A stretch of 35,246 nucleotides of DNA from Prevotella sp. (lineage in GTDB: Bacteria > Bacteroidota > Bacteroidia > Bacteroidales > Dysgonomonadaceae): positions 1-35,246 of the forward strand of contig JAITVV010000090.1 in assembly GCA_031285625.1 (NCBI GenBank). The letters are read 5' to 3'. Position 1 is the stretch's first letter, and every line of letters begins with the position of its first letter. A program made the position numbers and the translations under genes. The notes below the pieces were generated by a model, which had not been told where the DNA came from, did not search any database, and saw only the letters and a list, made by a program, of their open reading frames with translations. Shown here in pieces: positions 18,227-27,826 of this stretch.

Positions 18227-21200
18227 ATGTCGACTAAATCTATACTAGCCAGATCTATACTGCCTTTCATACTCTTCTGCTTTTATCTAACTGTATCAGC
18301 TCGTAATGATATTTACTTTTATCGATTAGGAGCAAAAGACGGATTGTCTCAAGTGAGCATCATGTCTATATATCAGGATGAGTTTGGGGCTATATGGTTT
18401 GGTTCAACAGAAGGATTGAATAGATATAATGGACGAGAGATAGAAGTATTCAGACCTGATAGAAAGGGCGAAGGACTCTCGCAGAATACGATATACGAAA
18501 TATGTGGAAATCAACAAGGAGCGATCTATCTACGTTGCGATAGAGATCTGGTACGCTATGATATTCATACGCAGAAGTTTGAAAACATACAACGGGGAGG
18601 AGTTATGTCTATTACTTATGCACACGGTAAACTATGGGTCGCTGTGAAGAACAAGATATTGCAATATGATGAGCAGTCGAAACTATTTAAGGAATACGCT
18701 ATTCTCAATGATATTAAAGCTGGTATTACTTCCATATATTGCGATAAAGACGGATCTATATGGATAGGTACTTTTTCCGGATTGTATTTTATCTCTGATA
18801 AAAGCCAGAAAGAGCAAAAATGTATTAAGGATAAGATATATGTCAATCGGATTTATCAAGACCGAAAAGATAATCTATGGATCGGAACTTTCTATGATGG
18901 CGTTTATGTAACGGACCCTTCGGGAAATATTGAGGCTAATTATACTCATCTGGATGCGACTAATTCCATATCTAATAATCAGATAAGGAGTTTCACTGAA
19001 GATAATTCCGGTAATATATGGGTGGCTACGTTTTATGGTTTAAGTAAGTTCAGTCCTGATACTAAAGAGTGGAAACAGTATGTTAGCAATGATAATGTTT
19101 CGCACAGCCTTAGCCATTCTTCTGTATTTTCTTTATATAAGGATAAGCAGGGTACTATATGGGTTGGTACATATTTTGGCGGAGTTAATTATTTCAATCC
19201 TGATACGGATATCTTTCGTTTTTATGAGCCGAATTCTATAATCACAAGTAATTTAAGTTTCCCGTATGTAGGGAGGATGATAGAGGATAAATATAATAAT
19301 CTTTGGGTTTGTACAGAAGGGGGGGGATTAAATTGTTTAAATCTGAAAACCCGGGAGTTTTCTCGTTATTTGATTAATAAATCCGATTCGGAATCTCTTA
19401 TCGGATATAACCAGAAAGCTATATGGTATAATGAGAAAAAAGATCTGCTTTATATTGGCATGCATAAAAGAGGGTTGGTTATATTCGATGTGAAGACAAA
19501 AACATTCAGAGTGCTCAGAGAAAATAATAGACCCGGATCGTTACCGAGTAATACTGTCAATAAGATTCAGTATTACGATGGTGCACTCTATTTATTGACA
19601 CAGTCGGGTTTGGTAAAAATGGATATCGATACCGAACAGTTTTACCCGGTGAGTGATAATCCGGTTACACAAAAAGCAATATCTGGAATCGGACTTAGTG
19701 CATTTCTTATTGATAGTAAAGATCGTTTGTGGGGTTCGGTTAATGGTGGTCTTAGATCCATAAACTTGAAAACCGGAAAAGTAAAGGATTATTTTTATGA
19801 TGAGTCGAACGAAAGGTCGATCGGGCGCTTTGACATTGAAAGCATATTTGAAAGCAGCAAAGGCGAATTGTTCTTTGCTACAATGGGTTCGGGTATTTAT
19901 AAATACAATCCGGAAACAGACGATTTTGATAATTATACGGAAGAGAAGAATGGATTACTGAACAATTATTGTTATGATATATCAGAAGCTCCGTCGGGTA
20001 AGCTTATATTATTACATAACAGAGGCTTTGCTTTATTTGATCCTGCAAATCCGGATGGGGATTTATTTATATCTTCCCCTAGTTTTCCTATCGTGGGCTT
20101 CAATATCGGTAACTCCAGCTATGTAACGCGGGACAAAGAAATATTTATTGGAGGAATAAATGGACTGGTATCTTTTGTTGAGGGAGATCTTGATAAAGTT
20201 GATAAAGGTTATTCTCTTTTTTTTGATAAGTTATTTATAAATAATCAACAGGTTTTACCCGGTGACAAGTCCGGTATACTGAAAGAAACATTGCCTCTTT
20301 GTTCGGAAATCGACTTAAAATATAATCAGAATAATATTACTATCGAGTTTGCAACATCTAACTATTTGCGAACGAAGACTCATGAGTACGAGTACAAGCT
20401 GGAAGGTTTTGATCAGGATTGGTTATCGACAAGGATGAGGTCTATTTCGTATACTAACTTGAATACAGGGACTTATACATTGCTTGTTCGTGAAATATCG
20501 CAGCAGGGAGGAAGAGAAGGAAAAGTATATTCTCTGAACATCAATATTCATCCGCCATTTTATTTGACTACGGTTGCTTTTATCATATACGGTATATTGA
20601 TATTGTTAGCCATAGTTGGTTTTTTTAGATTTTATCTGTGGCGAACGAAAATGGAAACAACTTTGGAGTTTGAACGTAAAGATAAAGAGCGAATAGAAGA
20701 ACTAAACCGCACCAAGTTAAGATTTTTCATAAGTGTGTCTCACGAATTCAGAACACCTCTCACGTTGATTAAAGGACAAGTAGAAACACTTCTCCTGCAA
20801 GGAGATTTAAGTTCGAAATTGCATAATAAACTTGCTAAGATTCTTAAGAATACCAACCATTTGCAAAATCTTATTTCAGAACTTCTTGATTTCAGAAAGC
20901 AAGAACAAGGGTTTTATAAATTAAACATTAAGTGTGTCGAACTTATAGCCTATATGAAAGAAATATACAGTTCATTCGAAGACTATGCTGTAAAAAGACA
21001 AATAAAATACAAGTTAGAGTATTCAGATCAAGAAATCCATATTTATATAGATCCGGTACATTTTCAAAAAGCGATCTATAACCTTCTTTCAAATGCTTTT
21101 AAATATACTTCTCCCGGAGGAGAAATTACACTAAAAGTTAAATTGCAGAAGGCGGATGTCCTTATTCAAATAATAGACAACGGAATAGGTATTCCTCCGG

Positions 21201-22279
21201 AATCATTAAATAAAGTGTTTGAACGGTTTTATCAATTAGAATACAGGTCTTCAGGGCTTACATTAGGCACAGGTATTGGCCTTGCTCTTACTAAAGAGAT
21301 TGTCAATAGCCATAAAGGAGGTATTTCGGTAGAAAGTATGGTGAATGAGGGCAGTGTTTTCACTATAGCTCTTAAATTAGGGACATCCCACTTTTCGGAG
21401 GAAGAACTTAATCATAATAATGTAAATAAAGATGTAAAGGCTATAGATATGCCTGTCTATGAGGGAGAAGATGATGTGCTGATTGAGGAAAATATCACGA
21501 TAAACAGGGAAAAACCTGTGATATTATTGGTTGATGACAACGAGTCATTATTAGAAATGCTTACAGACTCATTTGCCCCATATTATAATGTATATACCGC
21601 AATAAATGGTAGAGAGGGGTTGGATATGATATATAAGGTACAACCTGACTTGGTTATAAGTGATATAATGATGCCGGAAGTTTCGGGAAAAGAGCTGTGC
21701 TACAAAATGAAAAATAATGTTGATACGGCGCATATTCCGATTGTACTTCTAACAGCTCAAACTTCCGACAACCAGATTATTGATGGATATATTTTTGGTG
21801 CTGATGCCTATATTACAAAGCCATTCAATATAAAAATGCTGATTACGCGTTGTAATAACCTGATAAAAAACAGGCTGATCCTTTATAAAAAATTTGCTAA
21901 TAAGGAAGAGATTGTAATGCCGTTTGATACTCTTGCGGAACAGGATCAAGTGCTGATGGACAGAGCTGTAAAGGTTATTAAGGGAAACTTTAATAATCCT
22001 GAATTCGATATGAACAAGCTGGCTATCGAACTCGGTATGGGGCGGAGTAAGCTATATATGAAAATTAAAGAAATTACAGGTTTTACTCCAAACGAGCTGA
22101 CTCTTAATCTTAAGTTGCAAGAGGCGGCCAGTATGCTGGACAATAAGCACCATATGAATATTTCCGAGATTGCATTCGAACTTGGTTTCTCGTCAACAAA
22201 ATATTTTACAAAATGCTTTAAAACCTTCTATGCCATGGTGCCTCAGGATTGGAGAAGGAGAAATAAACCTAAAGAATAA
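18227..22279 (+). CDS. Hybrid two-component system regulator (HTCS)
   Basis: A 1350-residue one-protein two-component system that senses an imported oligosaccharide in the periplasm and activates PUL genes. Order: signal sequence (1-25); two seven-bladed Reg_prop propellers (about 30-690; blades such as GAIWFGSTEGLNRYNG, DNLWIGTFYDGVYV, GTIWVGTYFGGVNYF); Y_Y_Y domain (about 698-775); transmembrane helix (about 780-803); HisKA with VSHEFRTPLTL, phospho-His H839; HATPase with NLLSNAFKY, DNGIGIP and GTGIGLAL; receiver domain with VDDN and phospho-Asp D1146 in SDIMMPE; and C-terminal AraC-type DNA-binding domain (about 1245-1345, ending FSSTKYFTKCFKTFYAMVPQDWRRR). All key phosphorelay residues are present. 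It lies beside the PUL enzymes and probably binds the GTCCG elements at 17644-17735 and 29212-29284. The ligand cannot be read from sequence. Confidence 0.95.
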   Translation: MSTKSILARSILPFILFCFYLTVSARNDIYFYRLGAKDGLSQVSIMSIYQDEFGAIWFGSTEGLNRYNGREIEVFRPDRKGEGLSQNTIYEICGNQQGAIYLRCDRDLVRYDIHTQKFENIQRGGVMSITYAHGKLWVAVKNKILQYDEQSKLFKEYAILNDIKAGITSIYCDKDGSIWIGTFSGLYFISDKSQKEQKCIKDKIYVNRIYQDRKDNLWIGTFYDGVYVTDPSGNIEANYTHLDATNSISNNQIRSFTEDNSGNIWVATFYGLSKFSPDTKEWKQYVSNDNVSHSLSHSSVFSLYKDKQGTIWVGTYFGGVNYFNPDTDIFRFYEPNSIITSNLSFPYVGRMIEDKYNNLWVCTEGGGLNCLNLKTREFSRYLINKSDSESLIGYNQKAIWYNEKKDLLYIGMHKRGLVIFDVKTKTFRVLRENNRPGSLPSNTVNKIQYYDGALYLLTQSGLVKMDIDTEQFYPVSDNPVTQKAISGIGLSAFLIDSKDRLWGSVNGGLRSINLKTGKVKDYFYDESNERSIGRFDIESIFESSKGELFFATMGSGIYKYNPETDDFDNYTEEKNGLLNNYCYDISEAPSGKLILLHNRGFALFDPANPDGDLFISSPSFPIVGFNIGNSSYVTRDKEIFIGGINGLVSFVEGDLDKVDKGYSLFFDKLFINNQQVLPGDKSGILKETLPLCSEIDLKYNQNNITIEFATSNYLRTKTHEYEYKLEGFDQDWLSTRMRSISYTNLNTGTYTLLVREISQQGGREGKVYSLNINIHPPFYLTTVAFIIYGILILLAIVGFFRFYLWRTKMETTLEFERKDKERIEELNRTKLRFFISVSHEFRTPLTLIKGQVETLLLQGDLSSKLHNKLAKILKNTNHLQNLISELLDFRKQEQGFYKLNIKCVELIAYMKEIYSSFEDYAVKRQIKYKLEYSDQEIHIYIDPVHFQKAIYNLLSNAFKYTSPGGEITLKVKLQKADVLIQIIDNGIGIPPESLNKVFERFYQLEYRSSGLTLGTGIGLALTKEIVNSHKGGISVESMVNEGSVFTIALKLGTSHFSEEELNHNNVNKDVKAIDMPVYEGEDDVLIEENITINREKPVILLVDDNESLLEMLTDSFAPYYNVYTAINGREGLDMIYKVQPDLVISDIMMPEVSGKELCYKMKNNVDTAHIPIVLLTAQTSDNQIIDGYIFGADAYITKPFNIKMLITRCNNLIKNRLILYKKFANKEEIVMPFDTLAEQDQVLMDRAVKVIKGNFNNPEFDMNKLAIELGMGRSKLYMKIKEITGFTPNELTLNLKLQEAASMLDNKHHMNISEIAFELGFSSTKYFTKCFKTFYAMVPQDWRRRNKPKE

Positions 22280-22295
22280 ACAGGGTATAAAAGAT

Positions 22296-22326
22296 AAAGG
22301 AACCGCTTTCTCCCAACGCTTCCTTT
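22296..22326. terminator. Hairpin between HTCS and GH95-like genes
   Basis: AAAGGAA (22296-22302) pairs with TTCCTTT (22320-22326), with further CG pairs inside. On the minus strand it is followed by ATCTTTT. A second hairpin ATCTGGT/ACCAGAT follows at 22334-22352. Together they probably end the converging HTCS and enzyme-operon transcripts. Confidence 0.45.
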
Positions 22327-22370
22327 ACTATTGATCTGGTATCTAACCAGATAATAACCATAATCTATCT

Positions 22371-24653
22371 TTAATTTATTCCAAAGGTATTTTGTTCTGA
22401 TTTAAGATGTTTTACTGGTTTTGGAAATATGGTTTTTAATGTTTTATCTATTATTTGTACGATATCCCCCTCTTTTGTTTTTATTTCAAGTAATCCGGTC
22501 GACTTGTCGATTACTGAAAAATGAACTTTGCCACCGCCTATCTTATAAATACTGAGATTATCCGTATTCATAGCTGTTTGTATGCGGCACAAACCTCCTT
22601 TTTCACTTTTTATCTGTATAAATACTGTTTTTCCTCCTTCGCGTGATGCACTTACAAGAAAGGCGCCTTCTGTTCTGAAATTTATAAAAGATGCCTGAGG
22701 CCAATCTGTCGGTACGGCAGGAAAGATTCTTATTTTGCCATTCCATACTTGCAGGTAGAGATCCTGTAACGATGCAGCTCCTGCTAAAGGTGTTTCTATG
22801 ACGGGTCCTGTCTCTTTATACAGAGTGTTTGGCTGGATATATTTATCAATCAGCTTTTGTAATTGGATAACAGCCCTTTCTCCGTCACCCATCATCGAGT
22901 ACATAGACGATGAACCTGTAAATGAATATCCTTGCAGATAGCTGGGCATACCTTGCCAGTGAGCGATACTTTTAGAAATAAGCGCCCTATTCTCGGGCTG
23001 ATCCCAATTAATCAAATAAAGAGGATAGATCATCATCAGATGAGAATAATGCCGGTGAGAACCGGTTAGGTTGACATCTTCACCAATCATAAATCCTTTC
23101 TCAGAATCAGTGGGATAATTTACCAGATTGCCTTTAAAATCTTCCCAAACAGAAGCTTTTTGGTCATTTAACTTGTAAGCCTCATTTATGTCCAATAAAG
23201 TTTTCAGTCCCCATTGAAGTAAAGCCAGGTCGTAGTTACAGTCTTTCGCTGTTTTATATTCAGGAGAAGCAGTTTCCGGTAAATGATACTTTCCATCTTC
23301 TCTTTTTTCTTTTATATGCTCATAGTATGCTATGCTTTTCTTCAACAAAGGATAGAATTTTTTTAACAGTTCGTTTTCATCGTACAGGTACATGCAATAC
23401 TGGTAATAATAGTATAGTATCCAGGTCAGATTGCCTACCTCGTACACCGGTTTATTATTGATGTCAAGCCGTGAATATAAATGATAACTCGTACTCCGTC
23501 CCATGACTATAGCATCTTTTCTCCATTCTTCAACCGATACATTTTCAGACAGATGCTCCAAATTATCATTTAATGATTTCCATAGAGTCTCAGACATCTC
23601 TGTCCGGTTAGCCGTAAACAATGGAGAATAGGTTAATTGAACATTGAGGTTCATCCAGATTGCAGGCCATGGCGTCTTCTCCATTGCCCAAGGTCCCTGA
23701 AGGTCTATAATATACTTGTCAGGACGAGTCAGGCAACCCAGTTTGTATTGCTGTATCCAATAGAAACTTTCTATCTTTGTGTTCCCGAAGGAAGCAAAGC
23801 TGGCGGGATAGTATGCATGCCACCATTGCTTATGACTGTTCTCCAGTGACGAGGATGCCTCCTTTGTAGCACTGTCAATAGTTTCTTTAGCCTTGCTTAT
23901 AGCTAATTCTTCTGTATTTTCGTGGGTGATGGTTATCGTTATGCGTCGCGAGCTGCCTTTCTTTATTTCTTGCCAGGCCACAACATACGTCTTTCCTCCT
24001 TTCAGATTCTGTACAGACAATTTGTACTCTCCATCCGTATATATTTTCACATCCGGATTTGGATTGTCTATATATTCCTGAGGATAATCTTTATTTCCGA
24101 ATGTATAGCGTGGACTTATGGCTTTTGAAGCGTTCCAGTCCCATTGAAAAACAGTCTCTTTTCCTTCTGTATCCGTTTCTAATACGATAATATCTCTGGT
24201 TGAATGTACATAGCTTTTGAAAGAGATCTTCCCTTTATCCGTTGTAATGGCACCCGTAGTGGTTGCATCCCACAAATTAAGCCTCATATTTTCGGAGAGA
24301 ACTGTTCCAACAGGCTTTATCAGGAAATATCCGATAGGCAGTCTTGCTCCGTCATACAGATTCCTGTACTGTGATTTATCGGCCGGCATTCTGCCTTCAG
24401 TTACATCCACTCTACCTATATGGAATTTATAATTGTCTCCTTCTTTATATATGCTGTTTCCTAAAAGCCCATTTCCCATTATAGCCCCTGCATAGTAGTC
24501 CGGAGTTATTTTATTCCAGACTAAATCATGTTGATTAAAAAATACCTCCCAATTTATATCTTGAGGTGTAATTGTCTTTTGTGCATGGAGTTCGTTAAAT
24601 AACCACATGGCTAAGAGAAGGATAATATAGGTTTTTAAAAAATTCTGTTTCAC
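22371..24653 (-). CDS. GH95-like glycoside hydrolase
   Basis: A 760-residue exported protein (signal peptide 1-24, ending LHAQ). The N-terminal domain has AIMGNGLLGNSIY and HIGRVDVTEGR, as in GH95 (where the motif is usually LGNG.LG). The (alpha/alpha)6 part contains IWMNLNVQLTYSPLF (the Asn pair of GH95), LPETASPEY (region of the general acid Glu), and HRHYSHLMMIYPL. Known GH95 enzymes are alpha-L-fucosidases or alpha-L-galactosidases. The motif around the catalytic Asp (DGNFG in characterised members) reads VIETPLAGAASLQDLYLQ here, so the Asp appears to be replaced. The true reaction is uncertain. It is the last gene of the four-gene minus-strand PUL operon, three bases after the GH88 gene. 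Confidence 0.75.
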   Translation of the reverse strand: MKQNFLKTYIILLLAMWLFNELHAQKTITPQDINWEVFFNQHDLVWNKITPDYYAGAIMGNGLLGNSIYKEGDNYKFHIGRVDVTEGRMPADKSQYRNLYDGARLPIGYFLIKPVGTVLSENMRLNLWDATTTGAITTDKGKISFKSYVHSTRDIIVLETDTEGKETVFQWDWNASKAISPRYTFGNKDYPQEYIDNPNPDVKIYTDGEYKLSVQNLKGGKTYVVAWQEIKKGSSRRITITITHENTEELAISKAKETIDSATKEASSSLENSHKQWWHAYYPASFASFGNTKIESFYWIQQYKLGCLTRPDKYIIDLQGPWAMEKTPWPAIWMNLNVQLTYSPLFTANRTEMSETLWKSLNDNLEHLSENVSVEEWRKDAIVMGRSTSYHLYSRLDINNKPVYEVGNLTWILYYYYQYCMYLYDENELLKKFYPLLKKSIAYYEHIKEKREDGKYHLPETASPEYKTAKDCNYDLALLQWGLKTLLDINEAYKLNDQKASVWEDFKGNLVNYPTDSEKGFMIGEDVNLTGSHRHYSHLMMIYPLYLINWDQPENRALISKSIAHWQGMPSYLQGYSFTGSSSMYSMMGDGERAVIQLQKLIDKYIQPNTLYKETGPVIETPLAGAASLQDLYLQVWNGKIRIFPAVPTDWPQASFINFRTEGAFLVSASREGGKTVFIQIKSEKGGLCRIQTAMNTDNLSIYKIGGGKVHFSVIDKSTGLLEIKTKEGDIVQIIDKTLKTIFPKPVKHLKSEQNTFGIN

Positions 24654-24656
24654 AAC

Positions 24657-25910
24657 CTAGGACTTCTTATTGAGATTCTTATATCTGATCAGGGCTTCCA
24701 AGAAATAATAGTCAGCATAAACCAGTGGCTTGTCTATTTCTGACTTATGTGGTATACTGCCAACGCTATGCATTAACAAAAAGTCGGCATTAGCACCTAA
24801 TGGCGCTCTGTATGCAGGTGAGGCCAGATTGTGAAGCATTTTTATTGCATAATCGGTATACGATTGATTATTTGCGTATTCTGCCAACTCGAAGAGTGCT
24901 GAACACACAATAGCGGCGGCCGAAGCATCTCTTAAATCCCTGCCCGGAAATTCAACAGCATAAGATTTACCTTCAGGTATATATCCTTCCTGTCCTACAT
25001 TAAAGTCCCACAATGGAACAAGGTCCTCCGGCAGGTTTTTAAGATAGATATCTGTAGCTTTAATGGCGGCCTCCAAAAATTTCTGATCTTTTGTCTCACG
25101 GTATACCATTGTGAACCCATATATAGCCCATGCTTGTCCGCGCGACCAAGTAGAGTTGTCACTGAATCCCTGACAGGTTGCCTGATTGAGGACTTTACCT
25201 GTTATCGTGTCATAATCAACTACATGGTAGGTACTGAAATCCTCCCTGAAATGGTTTCTCAGTGTAGACTCGGAATGTTTTACAGCAATATCATAATATT
25301 TCTTATCACCACTCACTTTTGATGCATAAAAAAGCATTTCCAGGTTCATCATATTGTCTATGATTACAGGATAAAACCATTCTGTTGTATCATTCCAGTT
25401 TTTCCGGTAATTCCACGACTTGATCGTCTGTGTTTTTTCACTGAAACGCGAAGAAAGAGAATTAGCGCTTTCTATCAGGATCTCTTTATATCCCGGCTTC
25501 GGGTCTAACCTTTCGGCATTACCATAGCTGCAATACATCATGAAACCCAGGTCATGGTGTCCGGTAAATGTTTTTAGCGGCTCCAGCGATGTAGTCCATT
25601 CTTCTGCTATGTCTCTCCATTTTGTTTCACCTGTAAGCTCGTACAAATACCATAGTGATCCCGGAAAAAATCCGGGAGTCCAGTCATACATACTTGTGAC
25701 AGCCAGTTCCCCGTTCCTGTTCATTGTCCGGGGATAATTATTTCCTGTAGGTTTTCCTACAACTTGTAACATCTTATCTGTCTGATCTGCGGCAAACGCC
25801 ACATTGTCTTTTATAAAATCTTCTTTTTCTTCTTGCTTATTCTGACAGGCTGCAACCAGCGGTATTATGGCAAATGTAAGAAAAAGCAGTTTAAAATTTC
25901 TCAAGTTCAT
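24657..25910 (-). CDS. GH88 unsaturated glucuronyl hydrolase, lipoprotein
   Basis: A 417-residue enzyme that removes 4,5-unsaturated uronic acid from oligosaccharides made by polysaccharide lyases, by hydration of the double bond. The N-terminus has a lipobox LVAAC, so it is probably membrane-anchored in the periplasm. The two catalytic Asp regions are TGHHDLGFMMY and VIIDNMMNLEML. The family signature DNSTWSRGQAWAIYGF is intact, as is FPGRDLRDASAAAI. Length is typical. Its place directly after a heparinase II/III-like lyase gene (three-base gap) fits lyase-then-hydrolase processing. Whether it prefers heparin-, chondroitin- or plant-type disaccharides cannot be told. Confidence 0.92.
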   Translation of the reverse strand: MNLRNFKLLFLTFAIIPLVAACQNKQEEKEDFIKDNVAFAADQTDKMLQVVGKPTGNNYPRTMNRNGELAVTSMYDWTPGFFPGSLWYLYELTGETKWRDIAEEWTTSLEPLKTFTGHHDLGFMMYCSYGNAERLDPKPGYKEILIESANSLSSRFSEKTQTIKSWNYRKNWNDTTEWFYPVIIDNMMNLEMLFYASKVSGDKKYYDIAVKHSESTLRNHFREDFSTYHVVDYDTITGKVLNQATCQGFSDNSTWSRGQAWAIYGFTMVYRETKDQKFLEAAIKATDIYLKNLPEDLVPLWDFNVGQEGYIPEGKSYAVEFPGRDLRDASAAAIVCSALFELAEYANNQSYTDYAIKMLHNLASPAYRAPLGANADFLLMHSVGSIPHKSEIDKPLVYADYYFLEALIRYKNLNKKS

Positions 25911-25913
25911 TTT

Positions 25914-27824
25914 TTAAGCTTTAATAAAAATTTTATATGTTCCCCTGTTATTTATTTTCTTTGCATTTAACGATATTCTGACTATTTCATCTCCCCATAC
26001 TCCCGATAGTCTGGTGTCATCGAGTTTTATCTTTTCTGATACCGGATCAAAGATGTTTTTATCATATATCAGTTGATATGTTTTGTTTTTTATTGTAATT
26101 TTTATCATGCCCGGCTGTGAAGTATCTACTTCCCCGTAGGTCATGAAATTTAATTGATTCGCTGTTTGAGCACTAATTATATCATAATTATCTTCTATTG
26201 TCAGGCCGTTTTTAGATAAATTGTAGTTACGTATCCATTTGTTTATTCCAGCTTCGATGGGATACGATTGTGAAATATCTAAAGAAAAAGTCTTTTTATT
26301 TTTATCAGCTTTAAGATCTCTGGCTCTGTATTTTTTACCAAAACTTTGAGAAAAGCCATTGATTCGCGGAAGGTTGTGATAGTCGCTTTGCATTGTCCAT
26401 ATTGTATACCGTTCGCTGCTGAAAGTTTTTCTTGTATATGTTCCTACTCCTGCATCTATTAATACAGGTTCGTTGTTTACATATAATGAAAATGTACCAA
26501 TGTCATTGTGATTATGGCTTTCGTCATTATATCCTCCTTTGGCGGCAAAGAAAAAATTACCTTCGCTCATGTAACAGAATTCAGTATCAGGATACCATGT
26601 GAAAGGTGTCGGGATATGTACCGGATTGAACTTGTCTATTTCCTTCTCGGATGATAAATCGGCTAAAATTCTGTACATATCGCGTGACAGAACTGTTTCT
26701 CTCGGATATTCCTTTTTCAGATAAGAGGCGAATTGTTCCATCTCCGTGCTTTTCACCATATTCCCGTAACGATATATCAACCGATAGTCGAAATCTCCTT
26801 TTGCTGAGGCATCGGCAAAATTTACGACCCATTTGTTTCCTACGTATGACCGTGATATATATTCACCCATATTCTTAATTACAGGATCTGAGAATATAGA
26901 TATTTTGCCATCGGTGGCATCATACAGTGCCTGTAAATAATCGTACATTTTACCGGCAGCATGACCCCAATAGGAAGGTCCTTCTTCACAAGCACCATCA
27001 TCGTGATTATAATTGATAAATTTATCGACAGAAACCATTGTCTTATATACCCCTCTGAGTAGGCGTTTCTTATCCTTTTCTACCAAAAGAAAGCATTGCA
27101 GTACGTTTGCATTACACCAGGGATTCCAGTTATTGACAAAGCCATTATCGGCTGTTACGTTGGAAGCCATCCACCAAAAACGAGTTTCGTTCAGATAGGG
27201 TGTTAATATGCGATTTTCTATTTCATAATGTAAACGTTCTGAAATGAGAGGGTTGATTTTGTCGAACTCTTTATTCAGGAAGTAATATATCCACGAAAAA
27301 GTTGCTCCTGTATCGCCTGAAACAAGTTCAATGACATGATCGCCGAGCTTAGGAAACGATCCTTCAACACGTTGTAGAGATAGGTGAGCCGATATAGCCC
27401 ATGATGTCATTTCACAAATATGGAAGATTCCGTTCGATAGTTGATCCATAAACCGCCCTTTTCCCTCGGCCATTTCTGCCACGAATAGAGCGGAAATAGC
27501 ATTCAGGTTGCTATTATGTATCTTTTCCAGGTCGCTTCTGTTACCCGTTCTCGTATACTCAAGATAGTCGGTTGCTTTAACCACTTTCCATTCGTAGTTA
27601 AGGAATTTTTCTCCTTGCCCGATGAAGAAACTTCTATTTTCACCCATGAGCTGATTCCACCCGTTTCTGTCTGTATATTGAGGATAACGTACCCATTTTT
27701 GATCTGTTATGAGTACATTTTCCAGTTCTGCGGGATCGGCAGCCTTCTGGAGTAAATTCCGTTCTTTATACGCGTGAACAGATAGGCATATAAAGAGTAA
27801 ACAGAATGTTAATACCTTTCTCAT
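25914..27824 (-). CDS. Heparinase II/III-family polysaccharide lyase
   Basis: A 636-residue exported lyase (signal peptide about 1-18, ending SVHA). The N-terminal two thirds are helical (alpha/alpha toroid), with NNWNPWCNANVLQC near residues 232-245 and DDGACEEGPSYWGHAAGKMY near 280-300, both common in heparinase II-type lyases and carrying the Asn/Tyr/His catalytic candidates. The C-terminal beta domain has GGYNDESHNHNDIGTFSLYV and PVLIDAGVGTYT. Such enzymes split the uronic acid side of a glycosidic bond by beta-elimination, leaving an unsaturated sugar for GH88. It is closest in appearance to PL21-like proteins, but other CAZy families share these motifs, so the polymer is left open. Two-base gap to DUF2264, three to GH88. 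Confidence 0.85.
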   Translation of the reverse strand: MRKVLTFCLLFICLSVHAYKERNLLQKAADPAELENVLITDQKWVRYPQYTDRNGWNQLMGENRSFFIGQGEKFLNYEWKVVKATDYLEYTRTGNRSDLEKIHNSNLNAISALFVAEMAEGKGRFMDQLSNGIFHICEMTSWAISAHLSLQRVEGSFPKLGDHVIELVSGDTGATFSWIYYFLNKEFDKINPLISERLHYEIENRILTPYLNETRFWWMASNVTADNGFVNNWNPWCNANVLQCFLLVEKDKKRLLRGVYKTMVSVDKFINYNHDDGACEEGPSYWGHAAGKMYDYLQALYDATDGKISIFSDPVIKNMGEYISRSYVGNKWVVNFADASAKGDFDYRLIYRYGNMVKSTEMEQFASYLKKEYPRETVLSRDMYRILADLSSEKEIDKFNPVHIPTPFTWYPDTEFCYMSEGNFFFAAKGGYNDESHNHNDIGTFSLYVNNEPVLIDAGVGTYTRKTFSSERYTIWTMQSDYHNLPRINGFSQSFGKKYRARDLKADKNKKTFSLDISQSYPIEAGINKWIRNYNLSKNGLTIEDNYDIISAQTANQLNFMTYGEVDTSQPGMIKITIKNKTYQLIYDKNIFDPVSEKIKLDDTRLSGVWGDEIVRISLNAKKINNRGTYKIFIKA

Positions 27825-27826
27825 GT

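Noticed and set aside
25720-25740. TTGTCCGGGGATAATTA inside the GH88 gene, similar to operator site A1
   Set aside because: It is within coding sequence and explained by the codons for PRTMN; the core hexamer is not rare, so I treat it as chance.
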